From: Stenotrophomonas maltophilia
GTDB lineage: Bacteria; Pseudomonadota; Gammaproteobacteria; Xanthomonadales; Xanthomonadaceae
DNA: 64,000 nucleotides
NCBI RefSeq assembly: GCF_025642255.1
Contig: NZ_CP106759.1
Span: 2,693,501-2,757,500 of the forward strand
Direction of reading: 5' to 3'
Shown: piece by piece, positions 26,685-34,997 of the stretch
How positions within the stretch are numbered: the first letter of the stretch is position 1
Layout: the number at the start of each line of letters is the position of its first letter
The notes under the pieces: model-generated
What the model was told of the DNA's origin: nothing
The model's input: only the letters and a program-made list of their open reading frames with translations
Database searches by the model: none
Made by a program: the position numbers and the translations under genes

Positions 26685-27707
26685 TCAACGGCCGGATGGC
26701 GGAGTGGTGGAATCGCGAACAACGAGACGGGGTACCAGGGTCTGCTTGTCCCCGGCCCCTTCCGTGGAGGTGCCGTCCATCAACTGCATCAGGCGCGTCA
26801 TCGCCCGATCGCCGAGCTCGGCGATGCTGACCTGCATGGTGGTCAGCGACGGGTGAACGAAACGTGCCAGCGGAATGTCATCAAAACCCGCCAGGGCGAC
26901 ATCGGACGGAACATGGACGCCTGCCTGCGCGAAGGCGTACAGGCAGCCAAGTGCCATCATGTCGTTGGCGGCGAACACGGCATCGGGCAGCGTGCCGGCT
27001 GCCAACAACTCCTGACCGGCGCGATGGCCGGAAGCTTCGTCGAAATCACCGGGCAGCTCGATGCCTTCGGCGCTGCCGCCGGCAGCCGCCAGCGCGTCAC
27101 GGAAGCCGCGCAGGCGCTCGCGCGCGTCGAAGTTGAGGTCCGGGCCAGAAATGAAGGCGATGCGCCGGTGACCGGCATCGAGCAGATGACGGGTCATCGC
27201 CATTGCGCCCGCGTGGTCGTCGATGCTCAACACCGGATGATCCTGCCCAGGCAGGTAGGTGTTGATCAGTACGGTGGGCAGCGACTGCGGCAGGTTGTCG
27301 GTCAGGAAGCCGGGGCTCTCCGCATAGGGCGAGAGCACCAGCAGGCCATCGACACGCCCGCGCATGGCGCGCAGGGCAGCACCCTGCTGCTCCTGGTCGC
27401 CGTGGTAGCTGGACACCAGCAGATGCTGGCGGCGACTGCGGGCAACGCCGTCGATGCCGCGCATCAGCTCGGAGAAGAACTCGCCGTACAGGTCCGGCAG
27501 CACCACGCCGACCGTGTTGGTGCGGCGGCTGCTCAGGCTGCGGGCGGCGGCGTGCGGGGTGTAACGCAGCCGTGCGGCCACCTCCAGCACAAGCTGGCGG
27601 ACCGGTTCGGCGACATTTTCATGCCCGTTGAGCGCGCGGGAAACCGTAGCCACGGAGACCCGGGCTTCGCGTGCGACATCCTTGATTGTAATGGCTGCCT
27701 TGTTCAC
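26685..27707 (-). CDS. LacI family transcriptional regulator
   Basis: A 340-residue sugar-responsive repressor. The N-terminal helix-turn-helix is TIKDVAREARVSVATVSRAL followed by the hinge helix [13 protein letters not shown]; the periplasmic-binding-like sensor domain occupies residues about 60-330 (GLLVLSPY, RRIAFISGP, FAANDMMALG, GFDDIPLAR). The GTG at 27707 is preferred over the GTG at 27722 because GGAGGG is nine bases ahead of it and the family begins close to the ITIKDVA motif. It probably represses itself through the operator at 27752-27765 and controls the adjacent receptor and importer genes. Confidence 0.93.
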   Translation of the reverse strand: MNKAAITIKDVAREARVSVATVSRALNGHENVAEPVRQLVLEVAARLRYTPHAAARSLSSRRTNTVGVVLPDLYGEFFSELMRGIDGVARSRRQHLLVSSYHGDQEQQGAALRAMRGRVDGLLVLSPYAESPGFLTDNLPQSLPTVLINTYLPGQDHPVLSIDDHAGAMAMTRHLLDAGHRRIAFISGPDLNFDARERLRGFRDALAAAGGSAEGIELPGDFDEASGHRAGQELLAAGTLPDAVFAANDMMALGCLYAFAQAGVHVPSDVALAGFDDIPLARFVHPSLTTMQVSIAELGDRAMTRLMQLMDGTSTEGAGDKQTLVPRLVVRDSTTPPSGR

Positions 27708-27749
27708 GAAGCCGCCCTCCACGGCTTGGACCTACCAGCATTGGCGCGG

Positions 27750-27779
27750 AATGTAAGCGTTTCCATCTGGGCTTGTAAA
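27750..27779 (-). promoter_or_regulatory. lacI-type gene promoter with overlapping operator
   Basis: On the minus strand, TTTACA (27779-27774) and TACATT (27755-27750) are spaced by 18 bases and form a plausible sigma-70 promoter. The palindromic TGGAAACGCTTACA (27765-27752) overlaps the -10 element, so the regulator would block its own transcription. Confidence 0.6.
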
Positions 27780-27870
27780 CTGTCCGTTAGACGAATGTCC
27801 TGAAATGGACATGGAAATCTGTCCCTGACGGTCCACGCACGGACCGGCAATGACAGTGCGGGACAAGGGC

Positions 27871-28146
27871 TCAGCCCTGTTCTGACGGTGCCAGCGCGCG
27901 GATGGACAGCGCGTGGATGTCGGTCTCCATCATCGCGCCCAACGCCGCGTATACCGCGCGGTGGCGGGCCAGCGGGCCGAGGCCGGTAAAGCGCTCGCTG
28001 ACCACATGCACGTTGAAATGGCCACGGCCATCGCGCGCGCCAGCGTGGCCGGCATGACGATGACTGTCGTCCTCGATCTCGAGCACGCTCGGGGCCAGCG
28101 CCTGCTGCAGCGCATCACGGATCCGCTCCATCCGGTCCGCGTTCAC
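27871..28146 (-). CDS. bolA: BolA family protein
   Basis: A 91-residue protein with the class II KH-like BolA fold. The conserved [11 protein letters not shown] block (residues about 25-35) and [12 protein letters not shown] with the metal/glutaredoxin-contacting histidines are present, and the C-terminal AGALxxxIHALSI-like helix region reads [20 protein letters not shown]. BolA proteins act with monothiol glutaredoxins in Fe-S handling and in morphology control. The GTG start at 28146 overlaps the YciI gene stop (GTGA), so the pair is coupled, an arrangement common in this family (yciI-bolA). Confidence 0.9.
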   Translation of the reverse strand: MNADRMERIRDALQQALAPSVLEIEDDSHRHAGHAGARDGRGHFNVHVVSERFTGLGPLARHRAVYAALGAMMETDIHALSIRALAPSEQG

Positions 28147-28448
28147 GGCAGCACCTGGCGGAAGGGCCGCACCTGCACCCTTACGTAGACACCTGCGGCC
28201 ACATAGGGGTCCGCATCGGCCCAGGCCTGCGCCTCCGGCAGCGACCCGAAGCGGGCGATCACCACCGAACCACTGAACCCCGCCGGGCCTGGATCTTCGC
28301 TGTCGATCGCCGGACAAGGGCCGGCCAGCAGCAGTCTCCCTTCATCACGCAGCGCGTGCAGCCGCGCCAGGTGTTCCGGCCGGGCCTGCAGCCGTTGCGT
28401 CAGCACGTCCTGGCCGTCATAGCCTTCAATCACATACCACACCGGCAT
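28143..28448 (-). CDS. YciI family protein
   Basis: A 101-residue small ferredoxin-like protein of the YciI/DGPF family; enzymatic role unproven. The core blocks are [40 protein letters not shown] and [16 protein letters not shown], including the usual His and Asp residues of the cleft. ATG 28448 gives the typical N-terminus beginning with the first beta strand and has GAGGAA adjacent. It precedes bolA with a four-base overlap. A more diverged YciI protein is encoded inside the arginine operon at 54244-54507. Confidence 0.88.
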   Translation of the reverse strand: MPVWYVIEGYDGQDVLTQRLQARPEHLARLHALRDEGRLLLAGPCPAIDSEDPGPAGFSGSVVIARFGSLPEAQAWADADPYVAAGVYVRVQVRPFRQVLP

Positions 28449-28801
28449 TTCCTCGCTCGCGTTGTCGGGTCCGCCGATTCTAGCCAAAGCCCCCTCGCCC
28501 TGGCCGCGGCTGGACACTGGCGCGGCAAAGGCTTACCCTAGAGTCCATTGCACGTGGCTGGATGCAGCAACCCGTCGGTTTTTGCGGCCAACGCAGCCCC
28601 CGACGACCGACCTGCCGCTTCCGGGCAGGCCACGTAGACGACCTCCCCGTAGTCCCGTCGCTGCCGTCTCCTGCGGCGCGTCCTGCTGTTTGATATGTGT
28701 GGAATCGCGCCGAGACAGGCGCGCCTGGTGCCTTGGGGCCCGCGGTGCACGCGCGGCGCCGGGTGCCGCGACTGGTCCGTTGCAATCCTGATGTCCATTA
28801 G
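28449..28801. other. Non-coding divergent spacer
   Basis: This 353-base gap separates the yciI-bolA pair from scpA. I see no supported gene. Short frames on the minus strand are Arg/Pro-rich and look like GC noise. An AT-rich CTGTTTGATATG stretch near 28683-28694 may belong to a promoter for scpA. Confidence 0.5.
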
Positions 28802-29707
28802 ATGACTTCCGAACTCGCGCTCGACGCGAACCCGCCAACCCGGCCGCCCGCCCCCCAGCAGCAGGAAATGCCGCTGGCCGTCGTGCATGGGCAACCGGTC
28901 CTGCAGATCCCGCAGGACCTGTACATCCCGCCGGATGCGCTGGAAGTCATCCTGGATGCCTTCGAAGGTCCGCTGGATCTGCTGCTGTACCTGATCCGCC
29001 GGCAGAACCTGGACGTGCTGGACATCCCCGTGGCCGAGATCACCCGGCAGTACGTGGAGTACATCACCGTGATGCGCGAGCTGCGCTTCGAACTGGCGGC
29101 CGAGTATCTGGTGATGGCAGCGATCCTGGCCGAGGTGAAGTCGCGCATGCTGCTGCCGCGCCCGGTCAGCGACGAAGGCGATGAAGCCGATCCGCGCGCC
29201 GAACTGGTGCGCCGGCTGCAGGAGTACGAACGTTTCAAGCAGGCGGCTGAGGACATCGATGCCCTGCCCCGCCAGGACCGGGACACCACGGTGGCCCATG
29301 CCTTCATGCCCGAACGCGCGACGGTGAAACTGCCGCCGCCGGTGGACCTGAAGGAGATGCTGCTGGCGCTGCACGATGTGCTCAAGCGCGCCGAGCTGTT
29401 CAGCGGCCACGCGATCAAGCGCGAGGCGCTGAGCGTGAGGCAGCGCATGGGCGAAGTGCTCGGCCGCATGGAAGACGGCAGGTTCTACCGTTTTGAAAGC
29501 CTGTTCACTGCTGAAGAAGGCAAGCTGGGCGTGCTGGTCACCTTCCTGGCCGTGCTGGAACTGGCCAAGGAGCAACTGCTGGACATCGTCCAGGAGGAAC
29601 CGCTGGCGGCGATCTACGTGAAGTCGCTGGCGGCCGGCAACACCAATGCCCCGCTGCAGTTCAGCAGCGAGTTCGACGACAACGACGCCGCCAACGAGAA
29701 CGAGTGA
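28802..29707 (+). CDS. scpA: Segregation and condensation protein A
   Basis: The kleisin subunit of the SMC-ScpAB chromosome condensin, 301 residues. The N-terminal kleisin motif is clear (residues about 45-125: FEGPLDLLLYLIRRQNLDVLDIPV in pieces, then ITRQYVEYI, AAEYLVMAAILAEVKSRMLLP). The C-terminal winged-helix region reads FYRFESLF...GVLVTFLAVLELAKEQLL. The gene starts the scpA-scpB-rluB operon and is followed by scpB after 13 bases. The N-terminal 35 residues are Pro-rich and variable, and no strong ribosome site is visible, so the exact start is uncertain. Confidence 0.93.
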   Translation: MTSELALDANPPTRPPAPQQQEMPLAVVHGQPVLQIPQDLYIPPDALEVILDAFEGPLDLLLYLIRRQNLDVLDIPVAEITRQYVEYITVMRELRFELAAEYLVMAAILAEVKSRMLLPRPVSDEGDEADPRAELVRRLQEYERFKQAAEDIDALPRQDRDTTVAHAFMPERATVKLPPPVDLKEMLLALHDVLKRAELFSGHAIKREALSVRQRMGEVLGRMEDGRFYRFESLFTAEEGKLGVLVTFLAVLELAKEQLLDIVQEEPLAAIYVKSLAAGNTNAPLQFSSEFDDNDAANENE

Positions 29708-29720
29708 GCGCTGCCTGCCG

Positions 29721-30593
29721 ATGGATCAACCGCTGATCAACCGCATTGTCGAAGGTGCCCTGCTGGCCTCCAGCCAGCCGCTGACCCTGGCCCAGCTGAA
29801 AGACCTGTTCCCGGAAGAGGAACCAGCACCGCCGGGCAGCATCGAACGTGCGCTGGAGCACCTGCGCGAAGGCTGCGAAGGCCGCGGCGTGGAACTGGTC
29901 GAGGTCGCCTCGGGCTTCCGCTACCAGGTCACCGGCGAGGTGCATGGCTGGATCAGCCGGCTGTGGACCGAACGCAAGACCCGCTACACCCGTGCCACCC
30001 TGGAAACGCTGGCGCTGATCGCCTACCGGCAACCGATCACCCGCGGCGAGATCGAGCAGGTGCGCGGCGTCGCTGTCAGCAGCAACATCATCCAGGCACT
30101 GGAAGAACGCGAATGGATCCGCGTCGTCGGCCACCGCGACGTGCCCGGCAAGCCGGCACTGTTCGGCACCACCAAGAGCTTCCTGGATTACTTCGGCCTC
30201 AAGCGCCTGGATGAGCTGCCGCCGCTGTCGGAGTTGAAGGACCTGGGCGAGCTGGAACCACAGCTGGCCCTGGACCGCGATGCACCGGCTGCCGCCAGCG
30301 CCGACGGCCCCGACGTTTCGGCCGAGCCGGACGGGGCCGCCAATGATGATGCCGGCCTGGCCGGTGGCAACACCCCGCATTCCGCCGACGCAGTCCCTGC
30401 GGCGGCCACCGATGAGCAAGCACCTTCGCCCCTCGATGATGGGCACCCCGATTCCGCGCCGGGCGAGCGCGCGGTGCCAGTGAACGAACGCGAAGACAAC
30501 GCCGTCGCGACGACGACCGTGGCTGTTGACCAAGCCGATTCCGAACCAGAGGCCGACCTCGAAACCGTCGGCCGGAGCAAAACTGATGAGTGA
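29721..30593 (+). CDS. scpB: Segregation and condensation protein B
   Basis: Partner of ScpA in the condensin complex, 290 residues. Residues 1-175 hold two winged helices with family blocks RIVEGALLASSQPL, EVASGFRYQVTGE, TRATLETLALIAYRQPITRGEIEQ and RDVPGKPALFGTT. After about residue 190 the protein becomes a long acidic, low-complexity tail rich in Asp, Ala, Pro and Glu, longer than in most ScpB proteins. It overlaps rluB by eight bases, indicating translational coupling. Confidence 0.93.
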   Translation: MDQPLINRIVEGALLASSQPLTLAQLKDLFPEEEPAPPGSIERALEHLREGCEGRGVELVEVASGFRYQVTGEVHGWISRLWTERKTRYTRATLETLALIAYRQPITRGEIEQVRGVAVSSNIIQALEEREWIRVVGHRDVPGKPALFGTTKSFLDYFGLKRLDELPPLSELKDLGELEPQLALDRDAPAAASADGPDVSAEPDGAANDDAGLAGGNTPHSADAVPAAATDEQAPSPLDDGHPDSAPGERAVPVNEREDNAVATTTVAVDQADSEPEADLETVGRSKTDE

Positions 30594-32193
30594 CACCCCT
30601 CGCAAGCTGTCGTTGAACAAGCTCTCGCTCAAGCGCGAAGCCACCTCCGAACAGTTCAAGTTGGAAGAACGCCTGCACAAGGTCCTGGCCCAGGCCGGCC
30701 TTGGCTCGCGCCGCGCGCTGGAACAGCGCATCGCCGAAGGCCTGGTCAAGGTCAACGGTGAAGTTGCGCAGACCGGCATGTCGGTCAAGAGCGGCGACAA
30801 GATCGAACTGGACGGCCGCGGCTTCGTCGCCACGGCGCTGTCCGAACCCTCGCGCGTGCTGGTCTACAACAAGCCGGAAGGCGAAGTGACCACCCGCGAA
30901 GACCCCGAAGGCCGTCCGACCGTGTTCGAATCGCTGCCGCCGCTGAAGGGCGCGCGCTGGATCGCGATCGGTCGCCTCGACATCAACACCACCGGCCTGC
31001 TGCTGGCGACCACCGACGGTGAACTGGCCAACGCGATGATGCACCCGTCCTTCGAGGTCGAGCGCGAGTACGTGGTCCGCGTGCGTGCACCGGAAGGCCA
31101 GGAAAAGGTGGCCGATGCCATCGTCGACCGCCTTGCCCGTGGCGTCGCGCTGGAAGACGGCCCGGCCAAGTTCGACGAGATCGAACGCATCGGCGGTACC
31201 GATTCGCACGACTGGTTCCGCGTCGTGGTCAAGGAAGGCCGCAACCGCGAAGTGCGCCGCCTGTGGGAATCGCAGGGCTGCCAGGTCAGTCGCCTCAAGC
31301 GCACCCGCTACGGCCGGGTCAGCCTGCCGCGCGAACTGGCCCGTGGCCAGTCGGTCGAGCTGCCGAGCGCCCAGGTCGAAGCACTGCGTGCTGAACTGAA
31401 GCTGGAAGAAGGCGCTCCGTCGGCCCTCACCCTGCAGCCGGTGATCGGCCAGCGCCGCGCCGCCAAGACCACCGTGCGCGTGCGTGAAGGTGGCCGTGGC
31501 AACGCCTACGTCAATGGCCACAGCACGGCCGACGAAGGGCGCGAACTGCGCCGTTTCGACACCCTGCGCGAAGACCGTGGCCGTGGACGCAACGGCAAGG
31601 GGGGCGGCTTCAAGGGCGGCCTCACGGTCAGCGGCGAGGCCGCGGCCAAGCAGTCGCAGAAGCCGTTCAAGCAGCGCAAGCCGAAGAATGACCGTTCGCT
31701 GCCGGAAGGCAATCCGGCTGCGTTCCGCACCTGGTACGTGCCCGATGGCGTCAGCACCGGCCCGAGCGGCCACCGCAACGCCGGTCCGGGCGCGCGTGGT
31801 CCGGGCGGCGGCCAGGGCCGTCCTTATGGCAAGCCGAAGGGTCCGGGCGCCGCAGGCGGCCAGGGTCGCGGCGGCGCCGGTGGCCAGGGCCGTCCCGGCG
31901 CGGGCAACCGCAGCCAGGGCGCGCAGGGCAACAAGCATCCGTACGGGCATCCGGGCAACGCCCCGAGCTTCCCGTCCGACCACGCCAACCCGGGCTTCAA
32001 TCCGTATGGCAGCCCGAAGCCGGCGCAGGGTGCCCGTCCGGGCAGCCGCGGTCCCGGCGGCGGCAACCGTGGCCCGGGTGGCCCCGGTGGCAATCGCGGC
32101 CCCGGCGGTCCGGGGGGCAACCGCGGTGCGGGCGGCCCCGGCGGCAATCGTGGCCCGGGTGGCCCCCGTCGCGGCGGCCCGCGCGGCGGCTGA
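30586..32193 (+). CDS. rluB: 23S rRNA pseudouridine synthase RluB with glycine-rich tail
   Basis: A 535-residue enzyme of the RsuA/RluB family that makes pseudouridine 2605 in 23S rRNA. It has an N-terminal S4 domain (about 24-80, RLHKVLAQAGLGSRRALEQ), the catalytic GRLDINTTGLL with its aspartate, and the family block EGRNREVRRLWESQG. The catalytic core ends near residue 260. Beyond it lies a long basic and then Gly/Pro/Asn/Arg-rich extension (about 380-535) built of GGNRGPGG-type repeats. This tail is absent from short homologues and probably binds RNA. Terminator follows 21 bases after the stop. Confidence 0.93.
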   Translation: MSDTPRKLSLNKLSLKREATSEQFKLEERLHKVLAQAGLGSRRALEQRIAEGLVKVNGEVAQTGMSVKSGDKIELDGRGFVATALSEPSRVLVYNKPEGEVTTREDPEGRPTVFESLPPLKGARWIAIGRLDINTTGLLLATTDGELANAMMHPSFEVEREYVVRVRAPEGQEKVADAIVDRLARGVALEDGPAKFDEIERIGGTDSHDWFRVVVKEGRNREVRRLWESQGCQVSRLKRTRYGRVSLPRELARGQSVELPSAQVEALRAELKLEEGAPSALTLQPVIGQRRAAKTTVRVREGGRGNAYVNGHSTADEGRELRRFDTLREDRGRGRNGKGGGFKGGLTVSGEAAAKQSQKPFKQRKPKNDRSLPEGNPAAFRTWYVPDGVSTGPSGHRNAGPGARGPGGGQGRPYGKPKGPGAAGGQGRGGAGGQGRPGAGNRSQGAQGNKHPYGHPGNAPSFPSDHANPGFNPYGSPKPAQGARPGSRGPGGGNRGPGGPGGNRGPGGPGGNRGAGGPGGNRGPGGPRRGGPRGG

Positions 32194-32213
32194 TCGGCAG
32201 CACGCCTGACATG

Positions 32214-32241
32214 AAAAACCCCGGCATTGGCCGGGGTTTTT
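32214..32241. terminator. Bidirectional intrinsic terminator after rluB
   Basis: A 12-bp perfect stem (32214-32225 with 32230-32241, arms AAAAACCCCGGC / GCCGGGGTTTTT) and an ATTG loop. The A and T ends make it work for both convergent genes. Confidence 0.92.
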
Positions 32242-32272
32242 CGTTATCGGGTGCCGCTGCGACGGGAACCGG

Positions 32273-32707
32273 TCAACGCCGGCTGATGGTGAAGGCCGTG
32301 CCGTCCACACCCAGGTCCCAGCCCTTGCCGGTACCGGACAGCGCCAGCGAGATGTCGCCCTTGGTCATCACCTGCGCATTGCTGGATTTCACCGCACCGG
32401 CATGAGCCCCCACCGACGCGTAGGTACCGAGCAGTTCATCCACGCTGACGGCGCCGGTGAAGCTGCCGCGCCCGTCGGTGATCTTCGATTTGCCCACGGT
32501 CAGGCCACCGCCCTTCATCTGGATGCGCACCGGCAGACTGGCACCGTTGCTGCAGCTGACGGTGCCGGTGCCCGAGGCCGTCTTGTAGATCAGCGACCAG
32601 CCGGACAGGTTGTAGCGCAGGTGGCAGTCGAGGTTGCCACCGGCATGCGCGGCCGGAGCCAGGGAGGTGGCGGCCAGCGCCAGCAGCAGGGCAAGGGACT
32701 TGTTCAT
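32273..32707 (-). CDS. Secreted hypothetical protein
   Basis: A 144-residue protein with a clear signal peptide (residues 1-22, LALLLALAATSLAPAAHA, cleaved after AHA). The mature part is beta-rich, with a pair of cysteines (CHLRYNLSGW and SCSNG) likely to form a disulphide in the periplasm. I do not recognise a family. The ATG at 32707 opens the signal peptide, although the frame continues five codons upstream. It is followed by a shared terminator and is probably monocistronic. Confidence 0.8.
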   Translation of the reverse strand: MNKSLALLLALAATSLAPAAHAGGNLDCHLRYNLSGWSLIYKTASGTGTVSCSNGASLPVRIQMKGGGLTVGKSKITDGRGSFTGAVSVDELLGTYASVGAHAGAVKSSNAQVMTKGDISLALSGTGKGWDLGVDGTAFTISRR

Positions 32708-32812
32708 CGGCAGGACTTCCACAGCGTTCGGACTGCCGGCGAATCTAGCAGCGCGCGCGTGCAGGGTGAATGCAGGCGCGCACGGTGATGCGGGCAGCGT
32801 TCAGCCCTTCGT

Positions 32813-33619
32813 TCAGGCCTGCACGTCCAGATGGAAAGCATCGGCATCGAGCATCGCCGGGAAGCGCGCACGGTGCAGCGCCAGCGCGTCGGCCGAAATG
32901 GTGGTGGTCACCACCTGCTCGCGCTCGCGGATCTCCACCTGCGGCTGGCCGAGGAAATCCAGCACGGCGCTGTCGCCGGCATAGTGCAGCTGGTTGCCGT
33001 CCACGCCGACACGGTTGACCGCAGCGACGAAGCACAGGTTCTCGATGGCGCGTGCGCGCAGCAGCGTCTTCCACGCGTAGGCACGCGCCGAGGGCCAGTT
33101 GGCAACGAAGATCTGCAGATCGAAATCCAGCTGTTCGGGCCGTTCCACGTTGTAGCGGTTGCGGCAGAACACCGGGAACCGCAGGTCGTAGCAGACCTGC
33201 GGATTGATGCGCCAGCCCTTCCATTCCACGCAGAGGCGGTCGCGGCCGGCGGCATAGCGCTCGTGCTCGCCGCCATAGCGGAACAGGTGGCGCTTGTCGT
33301 AGTACTGCAGTCCACCGTCGGGGGTCGCGAACAGCAGCCGGTTGTACACGCCCGCGCCGTCGCGCAGCTGCACACTGCCGACCACTGCCGCGTTCAAGGT
33401 TCTGGCCTGTTCGCGCACCCAGGCGACGGTGGGGCCATCCATGCCTTCAGCCTGTGCGATGGCCTCGTTGGAGAAGCCACTGGTGAAGGTCTCGGGCAGG
33501 ATGACCAGATCTGTGGTGCCGGCGAGCGGCGCCAGCAGCGCGCCATAGTAGGTGCGGTTGCCGGCCGGGTCGTGCCAGCGGGTGTCGCCCTGGACGAGGG
33601 AAATGCGCAGATCCTGCAT
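32813..33619 (-). CDS. Omega-amidase (nitrilase superfamily, YafV-like)
   Basis: A 268-residue cytosolic carbon-nitrogen hydrolase. The nitrilase catalytic triad is visible: Glu43 in LPETFTSGFS, Lys109 in YYDKRHLFR and Cys143 in NPQVCYDLRFP. The Thr-Ser-Gly-Phe after the glutamate and the YDKRHLF context are those of YafV/NIT2 omega-amidases, which deaminate 2-oxoglutaramate and 2-oxosuccinamate. The gene lies 14 bases after the aminotransferase stop, which produces the keto-amide substrate, so the pair forms a glutamine transaminase-omega-amidase route. Confidence 0.9.
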   Translation of the reverse strand: MQDLRISLVQGDTRWHDPAGNRTYYGALLAPLAGTTDLVILPETFTSGFSNEAIAQAEGMDGPTVAWVREQARTLNAAVVGSVQLRDGAGVYNRLLFATPDGGLQYYDKRHLFRYGGEHERYAAGRDRLCVEWKGWRINPQVCYDLRFPVFCRNRYNVERPEQLDFDLQIFVANWPSARAYAWKTLLRARAIENLCFVAAVNRVGVDGNQLHYAGDSAVLDFLGQPQVEIREREQVVTTTISADALALHRARFPAMLDADAFHLDVQA

Positions 33620-33633
33620 GGTCGTCACTCCGC

Positions 33634-34782
33634 TCACAGCAGGCGCAGGCGTTCGATCGCCGCGTCCAGGGTCGCCTCGTTCTTGGCGAAGCACAGCCGT
33701 ACCAGGCGCTGGCCGGCCGGTGCGGTTTCGTAGAACGGCGACAGCGGGATGGCGGTGACGCCCTTCTCGATGGTCAGCCACTTCACGAATTCGTGGTCGG
33801 GCAGATCGCTGATGGCCGAGTAATCGACCAGCTGGAAGTAGCCGCCCGGCACCGGCAGCGGCTTCAGCCGCGTACCGGCCAGCTGCTCGCGGAAGCGGTC
33901 ACGCTTGGCCTGGTAGAACGCGCCCAGTTCCAGGTGGTGCTCCGGTTCGTCGCGGATCATCGCGGCAAAGCCATACTGGGCCGGGCCGAAGCTGGTGAAG
34001 GTGTTGTACTGGTGCACCTTGCGGAATTCCGCGGTCAGCAGCGGCGGCGCCACCGCATAACCGATCTTCCAGCCGGTGCAGTGGTAGGTCTTGCCGAAGC
34101 TGGAGATGACGAAGGTCCGCTCGCGCAGTTCCGGGTAGCGCAGCACCGATTCGTGGCGGCGGCCATCGTAGATGATGTGCTCGTACACCTCATCGGAAAT
34201 CAGGTAGATCTGCGTGCCACGCAGCACGTCGGCCAGCGCCTGCATGTCGGCCTCGTCCAGCATCGCACCGGAGGGGTTGTGCGGGGTGTTGACCATCAGC
34301 ATGCGGGTGCGCGGCGTGATGGCCGCACGCACGCGGTCCCAGTCCACGGCGAACGTCTGCGGGTCCAGCGGCACGTGCACGGTGGTGGCGCCGGCCAGCT
34401 CGATGGCCGGCTCGTAGCAGTCATATGCGGGGTCCAGCACGATCACCTCCTCGCCGGCACGCACCACGGCGTGGATGGCGTTGAAGATGGCCTCGGTCGC
34501 GCCGCTGGTGACGGTGATTTCGGTGTCCGGGTCGACCTGGGCGCCATACAGGTCCAGTGACTTCTGCGCGATGGCCTGGCGCAGCGGCGCCACACCGGTC
34601 ATCGGCGGATACTGGTTCAGGCCGGCCGCCATCGCCCTGGCGGTTTCGTCGATCAGGCGCTGCGGCGCGGAAAAATCCGGAAACCCCTGGCCCAGATTGA
34701 CTGCACCGTGCTCGGCAGCGAGCTGGGACATGACGGTGAAGATGGTGGTACCGACCTTGGGCAGCTTGGTGGTGGGTTGCAT
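33634..34782 (-). CDS. Methionine aminotransferase (class I/II, YbdL/glutamine transaminase K-like)
   Basis: A 382-residue pyridoxal-phosphate enzyme. The Schiff-base lysine is Lys231 in SSFGKTYHCTGWKIGY, and the fold-type I blocks VNLGQGFPDF, TSGATEAIF, LDPAYDCYEP and NTPHNPSG are present. Close relatives (YbdL, kynurenine aminotransferase/glutamine transaminase K) prefer methionine, glutamine and aromatic amino acids, and use 4-methylthio-2-oxobutyrate in methionine salvage. The immediately following omega-amidase supports glutamine as the amino donor, since it pulls the reaction forward by removing the keto-acid amide. Confidence 0.92.
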   Translation of the reverse strand: MQPTTKLPKVGTTIFTVMSQLAAEHGAVNLGQGFPDFSAPQRLIDETARAMAAGLNQYPPMTGVAPLRQAIAQKSLDLYGAQVDPDTEITVTSGATEAIFNAIHAVVRAGEEVIVLDPAYDCYEPAIELAGATTVHVPLDPQTFAVDWDRVRAAITPRTRMLMVNTPHNPSGAMLDEADMQALADVLRGTQIYLISDEVYEHIIYDGRRHESVLRYPELRERTFVISSFGKTYHCTGWKIGYAVAPPLLTAEFRKVHQYNTFTSFGPAQYGFAAMIRDEPEHHLELGAFYQAKRDRFREQLAGTRLKPLPVPGGYFQLVDYSAISDLPDHEFVKWLTIEKGVTAIPLSPFYETAPAGQRLVRLCFAKNEATLDAAIERLRLL

Positions 34783-34915
34783 CGGCCTGGGCTAATGGGA
34801 ACAAGGGCTGGAAGTGTACGAAATCCGGACCCGGCCTGCGGCGCGGGCCGGTCGTGACGGGTCATGCCGGGCGGCTGTTTGCACATGCCCTTTCAGCGGG
34901 ATACCGCGCTTGACG

Positions 34916-34940
34916 CTCGCCGGGCGTGGCCCGGCGCTAC
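34916..34940 (-). repeat. SMAG REP element upstream of ccmA
   Basis: Arms GCCGGGC / GCCCGGC around GTG (34919-34935), followed by GCTAC, so the minus strand reads GTAGC then the hairpin. Same unit as at 41788-41853, 59896-59917 and 61169-61190. Confidence 0.85.
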
Positions 34941-34997
34941 CGGGCGGATTTCATCGCTACAATTGCCGCCGCACTCCGGCATGAAGATCCCTGCCCC

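Noticed and set aside
23962..26856. 964-residue plus-strand frame opposite the TonB receptor
   Set aside because: It is a shadow of the receptor gene on the other strand and shows no domain or ribosome site.
28449..28801. Possible small genes in the yciI-scpA gap
   Set aside because: The frames are Arg/Pro-rich, have no ribosome sites and show no family features.
34926..34997. Upstream extension of ccmA to the ATG at 34926
   Set aside because: The extra residues would be encoded by the SMAG repeat and do not match CcmA proteins.
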